NCBI GenBank assembly: GCA_050248955.1
Contig: JBFWRK010000001.1
Coordinates: 186,001-250,000, forward strand
Source of the DNA: JBFWRK01 sp050248955
GTDB lineage: Bacteria; Actinomycetota; Acidimicrobiia; Acidimicrobiales; Ilumatobacteraceae
DNA: 64,000 bases
Direction of reading: 5' to 3'
The translations under genes and the position numbers were made by a program. Below the pieces are notes generated by a model. The model worked only from the letters and a program-made list of their open reading frames with translations. It was not told the DNA's origin and ran no database searches. Below are positions 33,176 to 42,731 of this stretch, one piece after another. Position 1 is the first letter of the stretch. Each line of letters opens with the position of its first letter.

Positions 33176-33249
33176 TCGATCGCCGTCGGCGCCCCGCGCC
33201 GTGGCGACCGCCCGTCGAGCGCGCCGAACTCCGAAGGATTGCCACGCCC

Positions 33250-34425
33250 GTGTCCCGCTTCACCGTCGATGCCACCAGCGCCTTCGAAGGCCCGGAGTGG
33301 CGTCGGACCCATCGAGCCGCTGCGGTGGCTCGTGCAGCGGCGTCGCCGATGCCGAGCGCCGAGGAGGAGATCTGGCGCTACAGCCGCATCGGTGAGCTCG
33401 ACCTCTCCCGGTTCGCCCCGGAGGCCGATCACGCGGACGTCACCCTGACCGCGCCCGTCGAGGTGATCACCGACGGCGAGCTCGACGACGTCGACGACCC
33501 GGATGTGTTCGACGAGCTCGTCGAGGCGTTCGGGTCGCGGACGCTGCTCCGAGTCCCGCCCGGCGCCACCATCGCCGAGACCATCGTCATCGACCACGAC
33601 ATCTCGCGCGACGGCGCTGCAGTCCTGTCCCGCCTCGTGATCGAAGCCGGTTCCGACAGCGACGTCACCGTGATCGAACGGTTCCGCTCGCCCGACGAGA
33701 TCACGACGCTCGTGGTACCGACGCTCGAGCTCCGGGTCGGGCCGGCTGCGCGGGTCAAGTACCTCGCGGTCAACGAGCTCGGCACGAGCTCGTGGTTGAT
33801 CGCCCGCCAGCGGGCGACGAGCGACCGCGACTCCACCACGCTCATCTCGGCGGTCTCGCTCGGAGGCGACTACGCCCGCGTGCGCACCCACGCACGCTCC
33901 ATCGGCCCGGGTGCGAGCACCCGCCAGATCGCGCTCTACTTCGCCGACGGCACGCAGATGCACGACTTCCGCACGACGCAGGAGCACATCGCCCCGAAGA
34001 CGGACTCCGATCTGCTGTTCAAGGGTGCGGTCAAGGACACCGCCCGCAGCGTCTACACGGGGCTGATCAAGATCGGCAAGGAGGCGCGGGGGACGGCTGC
34101 GTTCCAGACGAACCGCAACCTCACGCTCGCCGAGGGAGCGTGGGCGGAGAGCGTGCCGAACCTCGAGATCGAGACGAACGATGTCAAGTGCAGTCATGCC
34201 AGCACGGTCGGCCCGGTCGACGCCGAGCAGCGCTTCTACCTCGAGAGCCGCGGCGTGCCGCCCGAGATCGCGGAGCGCCTGATCGTGCTCGGCTTCTTCG
34301 ACGAGGTCATCGAGCTGCTGCCGCTGACCACGCTCGCCGGCGAGATCCGTGCCCGCGTCTCGGCCAAGCTCGACAACCTGCAACCGGTGGGTGCGAACGG
34401 ACGGAACGAAGGGACGACGGCGTGA
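33250..34425 (+). CDS. sufD: Fe-S cluster assembly protein SufD
   Basis: This is a 391-residue SufBCD subunit, paralogous to SufB. The C-terminal beta-helix has QIALYFADGTQMHDFRTTQEHIAPKTDSDLLFKGAVKDTARSVYTGLIKI, followed by AFQTNRNLTLAEGAWAESVPNLEIETNDVKCSHASTVGPVD. The histidine in KCSHAST matches the functional H360 of E. coli SufD. It ends with RGVPPEIAERLIVLGFFDEVI. The start is GTG at 33250; GAAGGA lies about 11 nt upstream, a loose spacing. The stop overlaps the Rieske GTG, and sufC overlaps that in turn, so sufD-Rieske-sufC are one operon. Confidence 0.93.
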   Translation: MSRFTVDATSAFEGPEWRRTHRAAAVARAAASPMPSAEEEIWRYSRIGELDLSRFAPEADHADVTLTAPVEVITDGELDDVDDPDVFDELVEAFGSRTLLRVPPGATIAETIVIDHDISRDGAAVLSRLVIEAGSDSDVTVIERFRSPDEITTLVVPTLELRVGPAARVKYLAVNELGTSSWLIARQRATSDRDSTTLISAVSLGGDYARVRTHARSIGPGASTRQIALYFADGTQMHDFRTTQEHIAPKTDSDLLFKGAVKDTARSVYTGLIKIGKEARGTAAFQTNRNLTLAEGAWAESVPNLEIETNDVKCSHASTVGPVDAEQRFYLESRGVPPEIAERLIVLGFFDEVIELLPLTTLAGEIRARVSAKLDNLQPVGANGRNEGTTA

Positions 34426-34739
34426 GCATCACCGTCACGGTCTGCCCGCTCGACGAGCTCGGGCCGGGCACCGCCCGGCGCGTCGAGCACGACGGCTACA
34501 AGATCGCGGTCGTCCGCTGCGGCGACGACGTCTATGCGATCGGCGACACCTGCAGTCATGCCGATGTGTCGCTCTCCGAGGGTGAGGTGCTCTGCGACTC
34601 GAAGGAGATCGAGTGCTGGAAGCACGGCTCCGTCTTCAGCCTGGAGACCGGTGAGCCGGCGACGTTGCCGGCGACGCAGCCGGTACCGGCGTTCGACGCA
34701 CGCGTCGTCGACGGCATGATCGAAGTGGTGGTGTCATGA
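34422..34739 (+). CDS. Rieske [2Fe-2S] ferredoxin, SUF-linked
   Basis: This is a 105-residue Rieske-type ferredoxin of the non-heme oxygenase-ferredoxin kind. The ligands are complete: C44 and H46 in DTCSHADVSLSEG, C65 and H68 in IECWKHGSVFSLETGEP. It is coupled to both neighbours by overlapping codons (GTGA with sufD, ATGA with sufC). Its role may be electron supply to the Suf machinery or to serve as an early acceptor of clusters. A Rieske gene at this place is known in several actinobacterial SUF operons. No oxygenase partner is nearby. Confidence 0.9.
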   Translation: MSITVTVCPLDELGPGTARRVEHDGYKIAVVRCGDDVYAIGDTCSHADVSLSEGEVLCDSKEIECWKHGSVFSLETGEPATLPATQPVPAFDARVVDGMIEVVVS

Positions 34740-35458
34740 GCACGTTGACGATCTCGTCGCTGAGCGCCGGCGTTGCGGGCAAGCAGATCCTGAACGGGAT
34801 CGACCTCGCGGTGTCCTCCGGCGAGGTGCACGCCGTGATGGGGCCGAACGGCGCCGGCAAGTCGACCCTGTCCGGGGTCATCATGGGCAAGCCGGGTTAC
34901 GAGGTGCTCGGCGGATCGGTGACGCTCGACGACGTCGACGTGTTGGCGATGCCGGCGTGGGAGCGAGCCGTCGCCGGGCTGTACCTGGTGATGCAGTACC
35001 CGACCGAAGTGCCCGGCGTCGCGCTCGACGACGTGATGTCCGAGGCGCTCAGCGCCCGTGGCAGGTCGACGGAGCACCTCGCGGACACGCTGCTCGCCGA
35101 GGCGGCGCGCATCGGCTTCGACGAGCGGTTCCTGCACCGCCCGCTGAACGTCGATCTGTCCGGTGGCGAGAAGAAGCGCAACGAGACGCTCCAGCTCGCC
35201 GTGCTCGAACCGCGCATCGCGATCCTGGACGAGCTCGACTCGGGTCTCGACATCGACGCGCTGCGCGACTGCGCCCGGCGCGTGGAGGACGCCACGAAGG
35301 ACGGCCTCGGCGTGCTCGCGATCACGCACTACACGCGCTTGCTCACCGAGCTGCGTCCCGACCGCGTGCACATCCTCGTCAAGGGTCGGATCGTGGCGAG
35401 CGGCGGCCCCGAGCTTGCCGACGAGCTCGAGCGCGACGGCTACGCCGCGTTCACCTGA
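34736..35458 (+). CDS. sufC: Fe-S cluster assembly ATPase SufC (copy 1)
   Basis: This is a 240-residue ABC-type ATPase that drives SufBD. Walker A is MGPNGAGKSTLSG, the Q-loop region is YLVMQYPTEVPGVALDD, the signature is DLSGGEKKRNETLQLAVLEP, Walker B is IAILDELDSGLDIDALRDCA and the H-loop is AITHYTRLL. It ends the sufD-Rieske-sufC operon. A second SufC lies at 41966. The two share the fold motifs but differ in many positions; this one matches SufD and SufB by context. Confidence 0.93.
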   Translation: MSTLTISSLSAGVAGKQILNGIDLAVSSGEVHAVMGPNGAGKSTLSGVIMGKPGYEVLGGSVTLDDVDVLAMPAWERAVAGLYLVMQYPTEVPGVALDDVMSEALSARGRSTEHLADTLLAEAARIGFDERFLHRPLNVDLSGGEKKRNETLQLAVLEPRIAILDELDSGLDIDALRDCARRVEDATKDGLGVLAITHYTRLLTELRPDRVHILVKGRIVASGGPELADELERDGYAAFT

Positions 35459-35533
35459 GCCAGCTGCACCTCACGTCCGCCTGCCGCATTGCGAATCGCG
35501 CAACCGGCGCGCACACGCTCGAGAGCGGGATGA

Positions 35534-36400
35534 TCAGATCGCCCGCAGGCGGCGGATCCGTTCGTCGGTGGAGGGGTGCGTGGAGAACAAGCGGGCCACG
35601 TTGACGCCGCCACCCTGGCGCCGATGGAGCTCGTTCAGCGGGTTGTGGATGTAGGCCTGCGCCTGCGCGGGTGCGACCTGCATCGGGATGCGAGCTGCGT
35701 AGATCTCGATCCGTTCCAGCGCTCTGGCCAGCGGTTCCCCCGTGCCGAGCAGTGCAGCTGCGCCACGGTCGGCCTCGAACTCACGCGAACGTGACACGGC
35801 CATCTGGATCAGTGACGCCGCGATCGGCGCGATCAGGCTGACGAGCAGCACGGCGATCGGGTTCGGTCGATCTTCGTCGTCGCCGCCGGAGAACATCGTC
35901 GCGAACATCGCCATCTGGGCGATCGCGCTGATCGCCGTGGCGATCGCAGCGGCAACGGAGCCGATCAGGATGTCGCGGTGGCGCACGTGCATCAGCTCGT
36001 GGGCCATCACGCCTTCGAGCTCGTCACGCGGCATCGTCCGCAGCAGCCCCTGTGTCGCGCAGACGACCGCGTGGCGCGGGCCGCGCCCCGTGGCGAACGC
36101 GTTCGGCTGCTCGCTGGGCGACACCGCGACGCGCGGCATCGGCAAGTTCGCCCGCTCTGCGAGCGAGCGGATCATCGCGTAGAACTCCGGCGACTGGTGC
36201 TCTTCGATCACCACGGCGCCGGCGGACTTCAGGGCCAGCTTGTCGCTGAACCAGTACGAGCCGCCGACCATGACGAGCGCGAGCGCGAGTCCGATCATCA
36301 ACGCACCGGTGCTGCCGCCCCCGAGCAAGCCGGCGACGGCGACGATGAGGCCGCCCAACCCGGCGAGCAGCACCGTGGTCTTCATCGTGTTCTTGAACAT
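35534..36400 (-). CDS. htpX: zinc metalloprotease HtpX homolog
   Basis: This is a 288-residue M48 membrane protease that degrades misfolded membrane proteins. Two N-terminal membrane spans (about 8-26 and 30-50) are followed by VVCATQGLLRTMPRDELEGVMAHELMHVRHRD with the zinc motif HELMH at 134-138. A second membrane pair follows, then the third zinc ligand in SRSREFEADRGAAALLG. The C-terminus has LFSTHPSTDERIRRL, typical of HtpX. ATG at 36400 has GGAGGAG upstream. A longer reading frame upstream is not coding. Confidence 0.92.
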   Translation of the reverse strand: MFKNTMKTTVLLAGLGGLIVAVAGLLGGGSTGALMIGLALALVMVGGSYWFSDKLALKSAGAVVIEEHQSPEFYAMIRSLAERANLPMPRVAVSPSEQPNAFATGRGPRHAVVCATQGLLRTMPRDELEGVMAHELMHVRHRDILIGSVAAAIATAISAIAQMAMFATMFSGGDDEDRPNPIAVLLVSLIAPIAASLIQMAVSRSREFEADRGAAALLGTGEPLARALERIEIYAARIPMQVAPAQAQAYIHNPLNELHRRQGGGVNVARLFSTHPSTDERIRRLRAI

Positions 36401-36456
36401 CTCAGTCCGTCTCCTCCGGCGCGCACCCAGTTGCAGCTGCCGAAGGTCTCTCCCAC

Positions 36457-36474
36457 CACGATCGCTCGATCGTG
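36457..36474. promoter_or_regulatory. 18-bp palindrome upstream of htpX
   Basis: CACGATCG-CT-CGATCGTG is a perfect inverted repeat about 57 bp upstream of the htpX start codon and inside the 252-bp gap to the MFS gene. Its position fits an operator for htpX. Nothing else was recognised in this gap except a TACGCT hexamer near 36603. Confidence 0.45.
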
Positions 36475-36652
36475 ACCAGCGCACCGGGCCTTGCGGCCGT
36501 CTTGACGATGACGCTGCGGGCGTTGCGCCCCGGGATACTCCCCTTCGATTGGTGATGCACGATACCGGGATCTCGGATCGGAGCACGCGCACCGGCCCCA
36601 CTACGCTCCTTCGCCCAGGGAAGCACGCCAGCGAGCGAATCCGGAGGTGCGC

Positions 36653-37924
36653 GTGGCTGAGACGACCGACCGGTTCCCCGGATGGTCCGTCGTCATCGCC
36701 AGCTTCGTCTCGTTGATGACGACGTCGGGGCTCGCGTTCTACGGACTCGCCGTCTACCTCAACTCGCTGTCGAAGGAGCGGGGTTGGAGCGTGAGCTCGA
36801 TCTCCGCTGCCGTCGCAGTCTTCTTCCTCGTCGGTGGTCTCTCCGGTCTCGTGGTCGCGCGGCAGATGGCGAAGCGGGACGTGCGGGTGATCGTCGTCGT
36901 CGGCGCACTGCTCGGTGCCGGTGCGCTGGCGATGCTCGGCCAGGTGCAGGAGATCTGGCAGGTGTACCTGGTCTATGCCGTCTTCTCGGTCGGGCACACC
37001 GCCTGCGGGCTCGTGCCGGCGACGACGGTCGTCACCCGCTGGTTCCACGCGAAGCGGTCGACGGCACTGTCGGTCGCCAGCACGGGGCTCTCGATGGGTG
37101 GCATCGCCCTCACGCCGTTCGTCAAGTGGGCGCTCGACCGTTACGGCCTCTCGGCCACGACGCCATGGCTGGCAGTCGTGTGGCTCGTCGGCATCGTGCC
37201 CGTCACGCTGCTGCTGATGCACCCCGATCCTGCTCGGCTCGGCTGGTTGCCGGACGGCGTGCGCGCCGCGCCGCACACGACGCCGCGCCCGCCCGCGGGA
37301 GTGCCGTTCGCATCGGCGGTCCGCACTCGTTTCTTCTACGCCGTGACCGTGGCCTACGTGTTCGTGCTCGGCTCGCAGGTCGGCGCGATCCAGCAGCTCG
37401 TCAAGCTCGTCGAGGAGCGCACCGGCGAGGGCACGGCGACCATTGCCACCTCTGCACTCGCCGGCACGAGCGTCGTCGCCCGGCTCGCCGGCGGGCAGAT
37501 CGCCGCCCGTACGTCGATGGTCCGTCTTGCGCTGGTGATGGCGGTGCTCCAGGCGATCGCACTCGCGCTGATCTCGGTGTTCGAGTCGACGCTGCTGTTG
37601 TTCGGTGCAATCGTCCTGTTCGGGGCGACCATCGGGAACATCCTGATGCTGCACCCGTTGCTCATCGGCGAGGCGTTCGGGGTGTTGGACTACCCCCGGA
37701 TCTTCAGCCGCTCGCAGTTCTTCGCGTTCGTCGGCACCGCGTTCGGGCCCTACCTGCTCGGCTGGTTGCACGACCACGCCGGTGGCTACCGCACGTCGTA
37801 CCTCGTCGCTGCAGCGTGCTCGATCATCGGTGCCGCAGCCTTGGCCCGCAGCGGCACCATCGCAGCCGCTGCCGATGGGACGGGCTGGTCGGCCGACTCG
37901 CCCACTACCGTTCCCGCGTCGTGA
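36653..37924 (+). CDS. MFS transporter
   Basis: This is a 423-residue permease with 12 predicted spans, close in style to the monocarboxylate/oxalate (OFA-like) group: GWSVVIASFVSLMTTSGLAFYGLAVYLNSLSKERGWSVSSIS near the start, then VPATTVVTRWFHAKRSTALSVASTGLSMGG, and a C-terminal half with LGWLHDHAGGYRTSYLVAA. The substrate is unknown. GTG at 36653 is preferred over GTG at 36647 because the GGAGG site at 36643-36647 overlaps the latter. The stop overlaps the start of the YbaK gene. Confidence 0.85.
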   Translation: MAETTDRFPGWSVVIASFVSLMTTSGLAFYGLAVYLNSLSKERGWSVSSISAAVAVFFLVGGLSGLVVARQMAKRDVRVIVVVGALLGAGALAMLGQVQEIWQVYLVYAVFSVGHTACGLVPATTVVTRWFHAKRSTALSVASTGLSMGGIALTPFVKWALDRYGLSATTPWLAVVWLVGIVPVTLLLMHPDPARLGWLPDGVRAAPHTTPRPPAGVPFASAVRTRFFYAVTVAYVFVLGSQVGAIQQLVKLVEERTGEGTATIATSALAGTSVVARLAGGQIAARTSMVRLALVMAVLQAIALALISVFESTLLLFGAIVLFGATIGNILMLHPLLIGEAFGVLDYPRIFSRSQFFAFVGTAFGPYLLGWLHDHAGGYRTSYLVAAACSIIGAAALARSGTIAAAADGTGWSADSPTTVPAS

Positions 37925-38400
37925 CAGCGCTCCATCCGAACGTCCAACGAGTGATCGCCGCCGCTGCCGAGCGCGGCCTGACGATCGTGCCGCGCCAGTT
38001 CCCCGAGGGCACGAAGACCGCAGCCGATGCGGCTGCCGCGATCGGCGTCGACGTCGGCCAGATCGTGAAGAGCCTGATCTTCGCCGTCGATGGCGAGGTG
38101 GTGCTCGCGTACGTGAGCGGCGCGAACCAGCTCGACGAGCGAAAGCTCGCGGCGGCTGCCGGCGGCTTGAAGAGCGCGCGGGTCGATGCCGACGTGGTGC
38201 GCACGGCGACGGGGTTCCCGATCGGTGGCGTCCCGCCCTTCGGGCACGCCACGCACCTGCGGGTGTTCATCGATCCCGATCTGCTGCAGTGGTCGGAGGT
38301 GTGGGCTGCGGCAGGCACGTGGCAGGACGTGTTCGGCATCGAGCCCCACCGACTCGTCGAGGCGAGTGAGGGCCTCGTCGTCGACCTGAAGCGCTGCTGA
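37921..38400 (+). CDS. YbaK/EbsC-family aminoacyl-tRNA deacylase
   Basis: This is a 159-residue trans-editing enzyme that would hydrolyse mischarged tRNA, e.g. Cys-tRNA(Pro) or Ala-tRNA(Pro). FPEGTKTAADAAAAIGVDVGQIVKSLIFAVDGEVVLAYVSGANQLDERKLA contains the conserved T-A-x-x-A-A and the catalytic-region lysine (VKSL). GFPIGGVPPFGHA is the second hallmark, and FIDPDLLQWSEVWAAAG follows. GTG at 37921 overlaps the MFS stop (GTGA). It is among the commonest families next to transporters; there is no functional link to the MFS gene that I can see. Confidence 0.88.
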   Translation: MTALHPNVQRVIAAAAERGLTIVPRQFPEGTKTAADAAAAIGVDVGQIVKSLIFAVDGEVVLAYVSGANQLDERKLAAAAGGLKSARVDADVVRTATGFPIGGVPPFGHATHLRVFIDPDLLQWSEVWAAAGTWQDVFGIEPHRLVEASEGLVVDLKRC

Positions 38401-38414
38401 TCGGCTGCGTGCGC

Positions 38415-38440
38415 AGTTGGGGTGAGCAGTTGGGGTGAGC
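38415..38440. repeat. two tandem 13-bp repeats, AGTTGGGGTGAGC
   Basis: Two exact copies in tandem lie 14 bp after the ybaK-like stop. No hairpin is seen. Confidence 0.8.
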
Positions 38441-38539
38441 ACGCGCGGCTGAACAATTCGCGTGATTCGTCGGGTCGGGCGGATCTACCATGGTCGCAGC
38501 GTCTGGCAGGTCCGGACCCGAGGAGGAGAGGAGGCCGTC

Positions 38540-38608
38540 ATGGAACCCACTGTCGTGGATGCGTCCATCGTTCGCGTCCCTCCGTCCCCTGCACGCTCGC
38601 TGGCCTGA
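38540..38608 (+). CDS. 22-codon leader ORF upstream of rsgA
   Basis: ATG at 38540 is preceded by a very strong purine-rich site (GAGGAGGAGAGGAGG). The reading frame of 22 codons (MEPTVVDASIVRVPPSPARS then LA) ends at TGA 38606-38608. It is soon followed by a hairpin that pairs with the rsgA ribosome-binding site. Nothing marks it as a functional protein. Its C-terminal part is Pro- and Arg-rich (VPPSPARS), and Pro runs can slow ribosomes, so it fits a regulatory leader peptide. It was overlooked by size only; expression is unproven. Confidence 0.45.
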   Translation: MEPTVVDASIVRVPPSPARSLA

Positions 38609-38621
38609 TCCGGCCCGGCGT

Positions 38622-38639
38622 GCTCCTCCTCACAGGAGC
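38622..38639 (+). promoter_or_regulatory. hairpin hiding the rsgA ribosome-binding site
   Basis: GCTCCT (38622-38627) can pair with AGGAGC (38634-38639) over a six-base loop. The right arm is the rsgA Shine-Dalgarno, 6 nt before the TTG start. The stem lies 13 nt after the leader ORF stop, so a ribosome on the leader could influence its folding. Confidence 0.5.
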
Positions 38640-38644
38640 CTTCG

Positions 38645-39691
38645 TTGTCTGCAACTTCCGCGCTCGAGCCGTTCGGCTGGAGCGATCGCGTCGCCGCCCT
38701 GATGGCCGGCGAACCCCATCCAGCACGAGTGGTCCGCGTCGATCGCGACCGTGCCCTCGTGGCCACCGCCGAGGGTGACGCCGTCGCCCTCGCCGATCTG
38801 TTGCCCGCTGTCGGCGATTGGGTCGGCCTCGCGCCGACCGAGCGCGTGGACGTGCCATGGCGCGTCGAGATGGTCGCACCCCGTTGGTCGGAGGTCCGTC
38901 GCACCGATCCCCGCTCCGAGGGTCGAGCCGTCGAGTCCGGCCAGGTGCTCGCCGCCAACGTCGACCTCGTGTGCTCGGTCACGCCCCTGGACCGCCCGCT
39001 CAGCGCGAACCGCATCGACCGCGAGCTCGCACTCGCGTGGGACGCCGGTGCTCAGCCGGTCGTCGTGCTGACGAAGGCGGACCGTCACGCCGACGTCGTC
39101 GCGGCCGTCGCCGACCTGCGGCGGCGGCTGGTCGGCGTCGACATCGTGGTCACTGCGGCGTTGGCCGGTCTCGGTGTCCCCGAGATCGTGGAGCTGCTCC
39201 GTCCGAACCGGACCGCGATGCTGCTCGGCGCATCGGGTGCCGGGAAGTCGACGCTCGCGAACGCGCTGCTCGGCGACGAGGTGCTGGAGACCGGCGGCGT
39301 CCGCGAGTCCGACTCCCGTGGTCGGCACACGACGACGTCGCGTCACCTCGTCCCGGTCCCGAGCGGTGGTGTCCTGCTCGACACCCCCGGTGTGCGGAGC
39401 CTCGGCCTGCTGGGCGCTGGCGAGGGCGTGTCGGCGGTCTTCGCCGATCTCGAGGAGCTCGCCACGCGCTGCAAGTTCTCCGACTGCGTCCACGTCTCCG
39501 AACCCGGGTGCGCGGTGCTCGCGTCGATCGCGGCGGGTGAGCTCGATGCGGGACGGCTGCAGAGCTGGCGCAAGCTCCGTCGCGAGATCGCCGCCGCCGA
39601 GCGGCGCGTCGACCGCTCTGCACAAGCGAAGTGGAACGCCGAGATGAAGTCGTTCCACCGCCGGATCCGCAAGCAGCACAACCGCCCGTGA
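38645..39691 (+). CDS. rsgA: ribosome small subunit-dependent GTPase RsgA
   Basis: This is a circularly permuted GTPase for 30S maturation, 348 residues. An OB-like N-terminus (ARVVRVDRDRALVATAEGDAVALADLLPAVGDWV) precedes the GTPase core in G4-G1-G3 order: VVVLTKADRHADV (G4), MLLGASGAGKSTLANALLG (P-loop) and LLDTPGVRSLGL (G3). The C-terminal zinc site is CKFSDCVHVSEPGCAV, with the usual Cys and His ligands. Start codon TTG at 38645 follows AGGAG by 6 nt; no ATG or GTG serves better. The unusual TTG and the upstream leader ORF suggest low, controlled translation. Confidence 0.92.
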   Translation: MSATSALEPFGWSDRVAALMAGEPHPARVVRVDRDRALVATAEGDAVALADLLPAVGDWVGLAPTERVDVPWRVEMVAPRWSEVRRTDPRSEGRAVESGQVLAANVDLVCSVTPLDRPLSANRIDRELALAWDAGAQPVVVLTKADRHADVVAAVADLRRRLVGVDIVVTAALAGLGVPEIVELLRPNRTAMLLGASGAGKSTLANALLGDEVLETGGVRESDSRGRHTTTSRHLVPVPSGGVLLDTPGVRSLGLLGAGEGVSAVFADLEELATRCKFSDCVHVSEPGCAVLASIAAGELDAGRLQSWRKLRREIAAAERRVDRSAQAKWNAEMKSFHRRIRKQHNRP

Positions 39692-40172
39692 GCCCGCCGA
39701 CACCCCGGTGCCACAAGAGATCCCGTGCTGCTGCGCCGCGCCGTGCGATGAGAATCCCCGCGGGATGACGGCGGCACGTTTGCCCTGGTCACCGGGCCGC
39801 AGCCGTCCATCTCCTGACAGGTGCCACCGCACCAGTTCTGCGGGCGTCCGTCGCCACAAGGCGGCTGCCGGCCCGGCGCCCGGCCCAGTCCCGCTCTCCC
39901 CGGGTTCTCTGCTCGCCGACGACTCCCCACCCTTTCTCCGCTCCCGTCCGGACATCCAACGACCTCGCCCGATCACAGACCGGGGCTGGAGACGCGGATG
40001 AACAGAGAAACGGTGTGGCTGGGTCTCGTCGCTCCGATGACGGCTTCGCACCAGCACACTCGGCTCCGGGTCAGAACCCCGATTGTCGTCAGCGAATCCG
40101 TTTGACCCCGCGCACAGACGCTGATCGAGCCGGGCTCGAGCCGCGCTCGGGGCGGGGCCGGGGTCGGCCGGG
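39692..40172. other. 481-bp intergenic region with a palindromic repeat element
   Basis: Between rsgA and the convergent sufU I see no convincing gene. A Cys/Pro/Arg-rich reading frame at 39708-40001 has non-coding composition. The region contains several GC hairpins and, at about 39899-40013, a repeat element related to one at 48811-48930. No tRNA was found. Confidence 0.6.
39899..40013. repeat. intergenic palindromic repeat, copy A
   Basis: The left end CCGGGTTCTCTG recurs inverted at the right as CAGAGAAACGG. TTCTCTGCTCGCCGACGAC (39905-39923) is identical to 48819-48837 in copy B, and TCTCCGCTC is 30 bases further along in both. It is a dispersed element of about 115-120 bp with inverted ends and no coding capacity. 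Confidence 0.55.
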
Positions 40173-40673
40173 TCAGCCGGCTTCGTCGAGCCGTTCGGCC
40201 CGGGCCTGGTCGAGGCCTTGCGTGAACGTGTTCCAGGCCAGCGTGGCGCACTTGATCCGCACGGGGAACTTCACGACCCCACGCAGCGCCTCGAGGTCGC
40301 CGAGGTTCACGTCGGCGTAGTCGTCCGGCTCGGCGGCCGCCTCGGACCCGTCGCCGCCGACTTCCTGCTCGTGGATCGACATCATCGCCTTGAACGCCTT
40401 CACCATCCGGCGGGCGTCCTCGACCGGCTTGCCCTTCACGGCCTGGCTCATCATCGACGCCGAGCTCTGGCTGATCGAGCAGCCCTGGCCGGCGATCTTG
40501 ATGTCGTCGACGACACCGTCCTTGACCACCACGTACACCTGGATCTCGTCGCCGCACAGCGGGTTGTGCCCCTCGCTGCGCACCGCAGGAGGTGTCGGCA
40601 GCTCACCGCGGTTCCGCGGCGTGCGGTAGTGGTCGAGGATGATCTCGCGGTAGAGGTCTTCCAAACCGGGCAC
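40173..40673 (-). CDS. sufU: Fe-S cluster assembly sulfur-transfer protein SufU
   Basis: This is a 166-residue IscU-like zinc protein that accepts persulfide sulfur from SufS. The three cysteines are in HNPLCGDEIQVY, IAGQGCSISQSSASMM and IKCATLAWNTF, with the zinc/cluster aspartate in CGDE. The SufU-specific insertion between the second and third cysteine is present (VGGDGSEAAAEPDDYADVNLGD). GTG at 40673 has GAGGGGG about 7 nt upstream. It follows sufS by 9 bp, as the last gene of sufC2-sufS-sufU. Confidence 0.93.
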   Translation of the reverse strand: MPGLEDLYREIILDHYRTPRNRGELPTPPAVRSEGHNPLCGDEIQVYVVVKDGVVDDIKIAGQGCSISQSSASMMSQAVKGKPVEDARRMVKAFKAMMSIHEQEVGGDGSEAAAEPDDYADVNLGDLEALRGVVKFPVRIKCATLAWNTFTQGLDQARAERLDEAG

Positions 40674-40682
40674 GTGTCCCCC

Positions 40683-41965
40683 TCAGAGACTGAAGATGTC
40701 CGACGCCGAGTCGAGCGCCTCGGTGAGCGCGTCGGCATCTGACGTGTCGTTGTAGAGGTAGAAGCTTGCCCGAGCCGTGGCGTTCGCGCCCAACAGCCGC
40801 ATGAGCGGCTTCGCGCAGTGGTGGCCGGCGCGGATGTACACGTTCGCCTGGTCGAGCACCTGGCTGAGGTCGTGCGGGTGGATGCCGCGGAAGGCGAAGC
40901 TCAAGGTGGCGCCTCGGACTTCGATGTTCTCGGGGCCGTGGATGCAGATGTCATCGCCGTAGCGGTCCTTCAACGAGCCGATGGCGTAGGCGGCCATCTC
41001 CATCTCGTGCCGGCGCACGTTCGCCATGCCGAGCTCGTCGAGGTAGTCGATCGCCGCGCCCAGGCCGACGGCCTCGGTGATCGGCGGTGTGCCCGCTTCG
41101 AACTTGGCCGGCAGCTCGGCCGGCGTGAACCCGTCGAGGCGAACGTCGGCGATCATGTTGCCGCCGCCGAGGAACGGTGGCATCGCGTCGAGCAGCGTCT
41201 CCTTGCCCCACAGCACGCCGATGCCCGACGGGCCGCAGAGCTTGTGGCTGCTGAACGCGATGAAGTCGGCGCCCATCGCCTGGACGTCGGTGACGTTGTG
41301 CGGGACGTACTGGCAGGCATCGACGATCGCGACCGCACCGGCGGCGTGAGCGGCGTCGGTCAGCCGGCGAACGGGCGTGATCGTTCCGAGCACGTTCGAC
41401 ATCGCCGTGAAGCTGAACGCCTTCGCGCCGTCGAGCAGCGTGTCGAGATCGGTCAGGTCCAACTGGCCGTCCGCGGTGAGGGGCACCCAGCGCAGCTCGA
41501 TGCCGCGCTCGGCGGCGAGCTGGTGCCAGGGCACGATGTTCGCGTGGTGCTCCATGTGGGTGAGCACGACGACGTCACCGGTTCGCAGGTTCGTTCGGCC
41601 CCACGAGTGAGCGACGAGGTTGAGCGCCTCGGTCGCGTTCTTCGTGAACACCAGCTCGTGCGGCTGCGGCGCGTTGATGAACCGCCGTGCCTTCTCCCTG
41701 GCGCCCTCGTAGGCGTCGGTCGACTCGACTGCGAGCTGGTAGGCGCTGCGGTTGATCGGCGCGTACGTCGTCTCCATGAACCGCGTCATCGCGTCCATCA
41801 CCTGACGGGGCTTCTGCGAGGTGTTCGCCGAGTCGAGGTAGACGATCGGGCGCCCGTGGATCTGGCGGGCGAGGATCGGGAAGTCGCGCCGGATGCGCTG
41901 GACGTCGAGACCGCCACTCGCCGCTCGCGGCTCGGTGGCCGAGGCGCGCAGATCACGGTCGATCG

Positions 41966-41969
<4 letters not shown>
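40683..41969 (-). CDS. sufS: cysteine desulfurase SufS
   Basis: This is a 428-residue PLP enzyme taking sulfur from cysteine. It starts IRRDFPILARQIHGRPIVYLDSANTSQKPRQVMDAM. The PLP lysine is in FSSHKLCGPSGIGVLWG and the active-site cysteine is in IRAGHHCAKPLMRLLG. H-box residues are seen in THMEHHANIVPW. The class II (SufS/CsdA) group is indicated by RAGHHC and by the partner SufU directly downstream. ATG at 41969 overlaps the sufC2 stop (ATGA), so the enzyme is produced in one unit with SufC2. Confidence 0.95.
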
Positions 41970-42724
<755 letters not shown>

Positions 42725-42731
42725 GGCGGAA

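Noticed and set aside
35534..37777. Long N-terminal extension of the HtpX frame
   Set aside because: The part upstream of 36400 is antisense to the MFS gene and lacks family similarity; ATG at 36400 has a good ribosome-binding site and begins the normal HtpX membrane span.
39708..40001. 97-codon frame beginning with a run of cysteines
   Set aside because: The cysteine run (CCCAAPC) is tempting, but the rest is Pro/Arg/Ser-rich without structure, there is no ribosome-binding site, and half of it lies in the palindromic repeat element.
40015..40140. Possible tRNA-like fold near GGCTGGGTCTCG ... CAGAACCCC
   Set aside because: No T-loop consensus, anticodon stem or acceptor pairing could be assembled. 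No tRNA or rRNA was found anywhere in the window.
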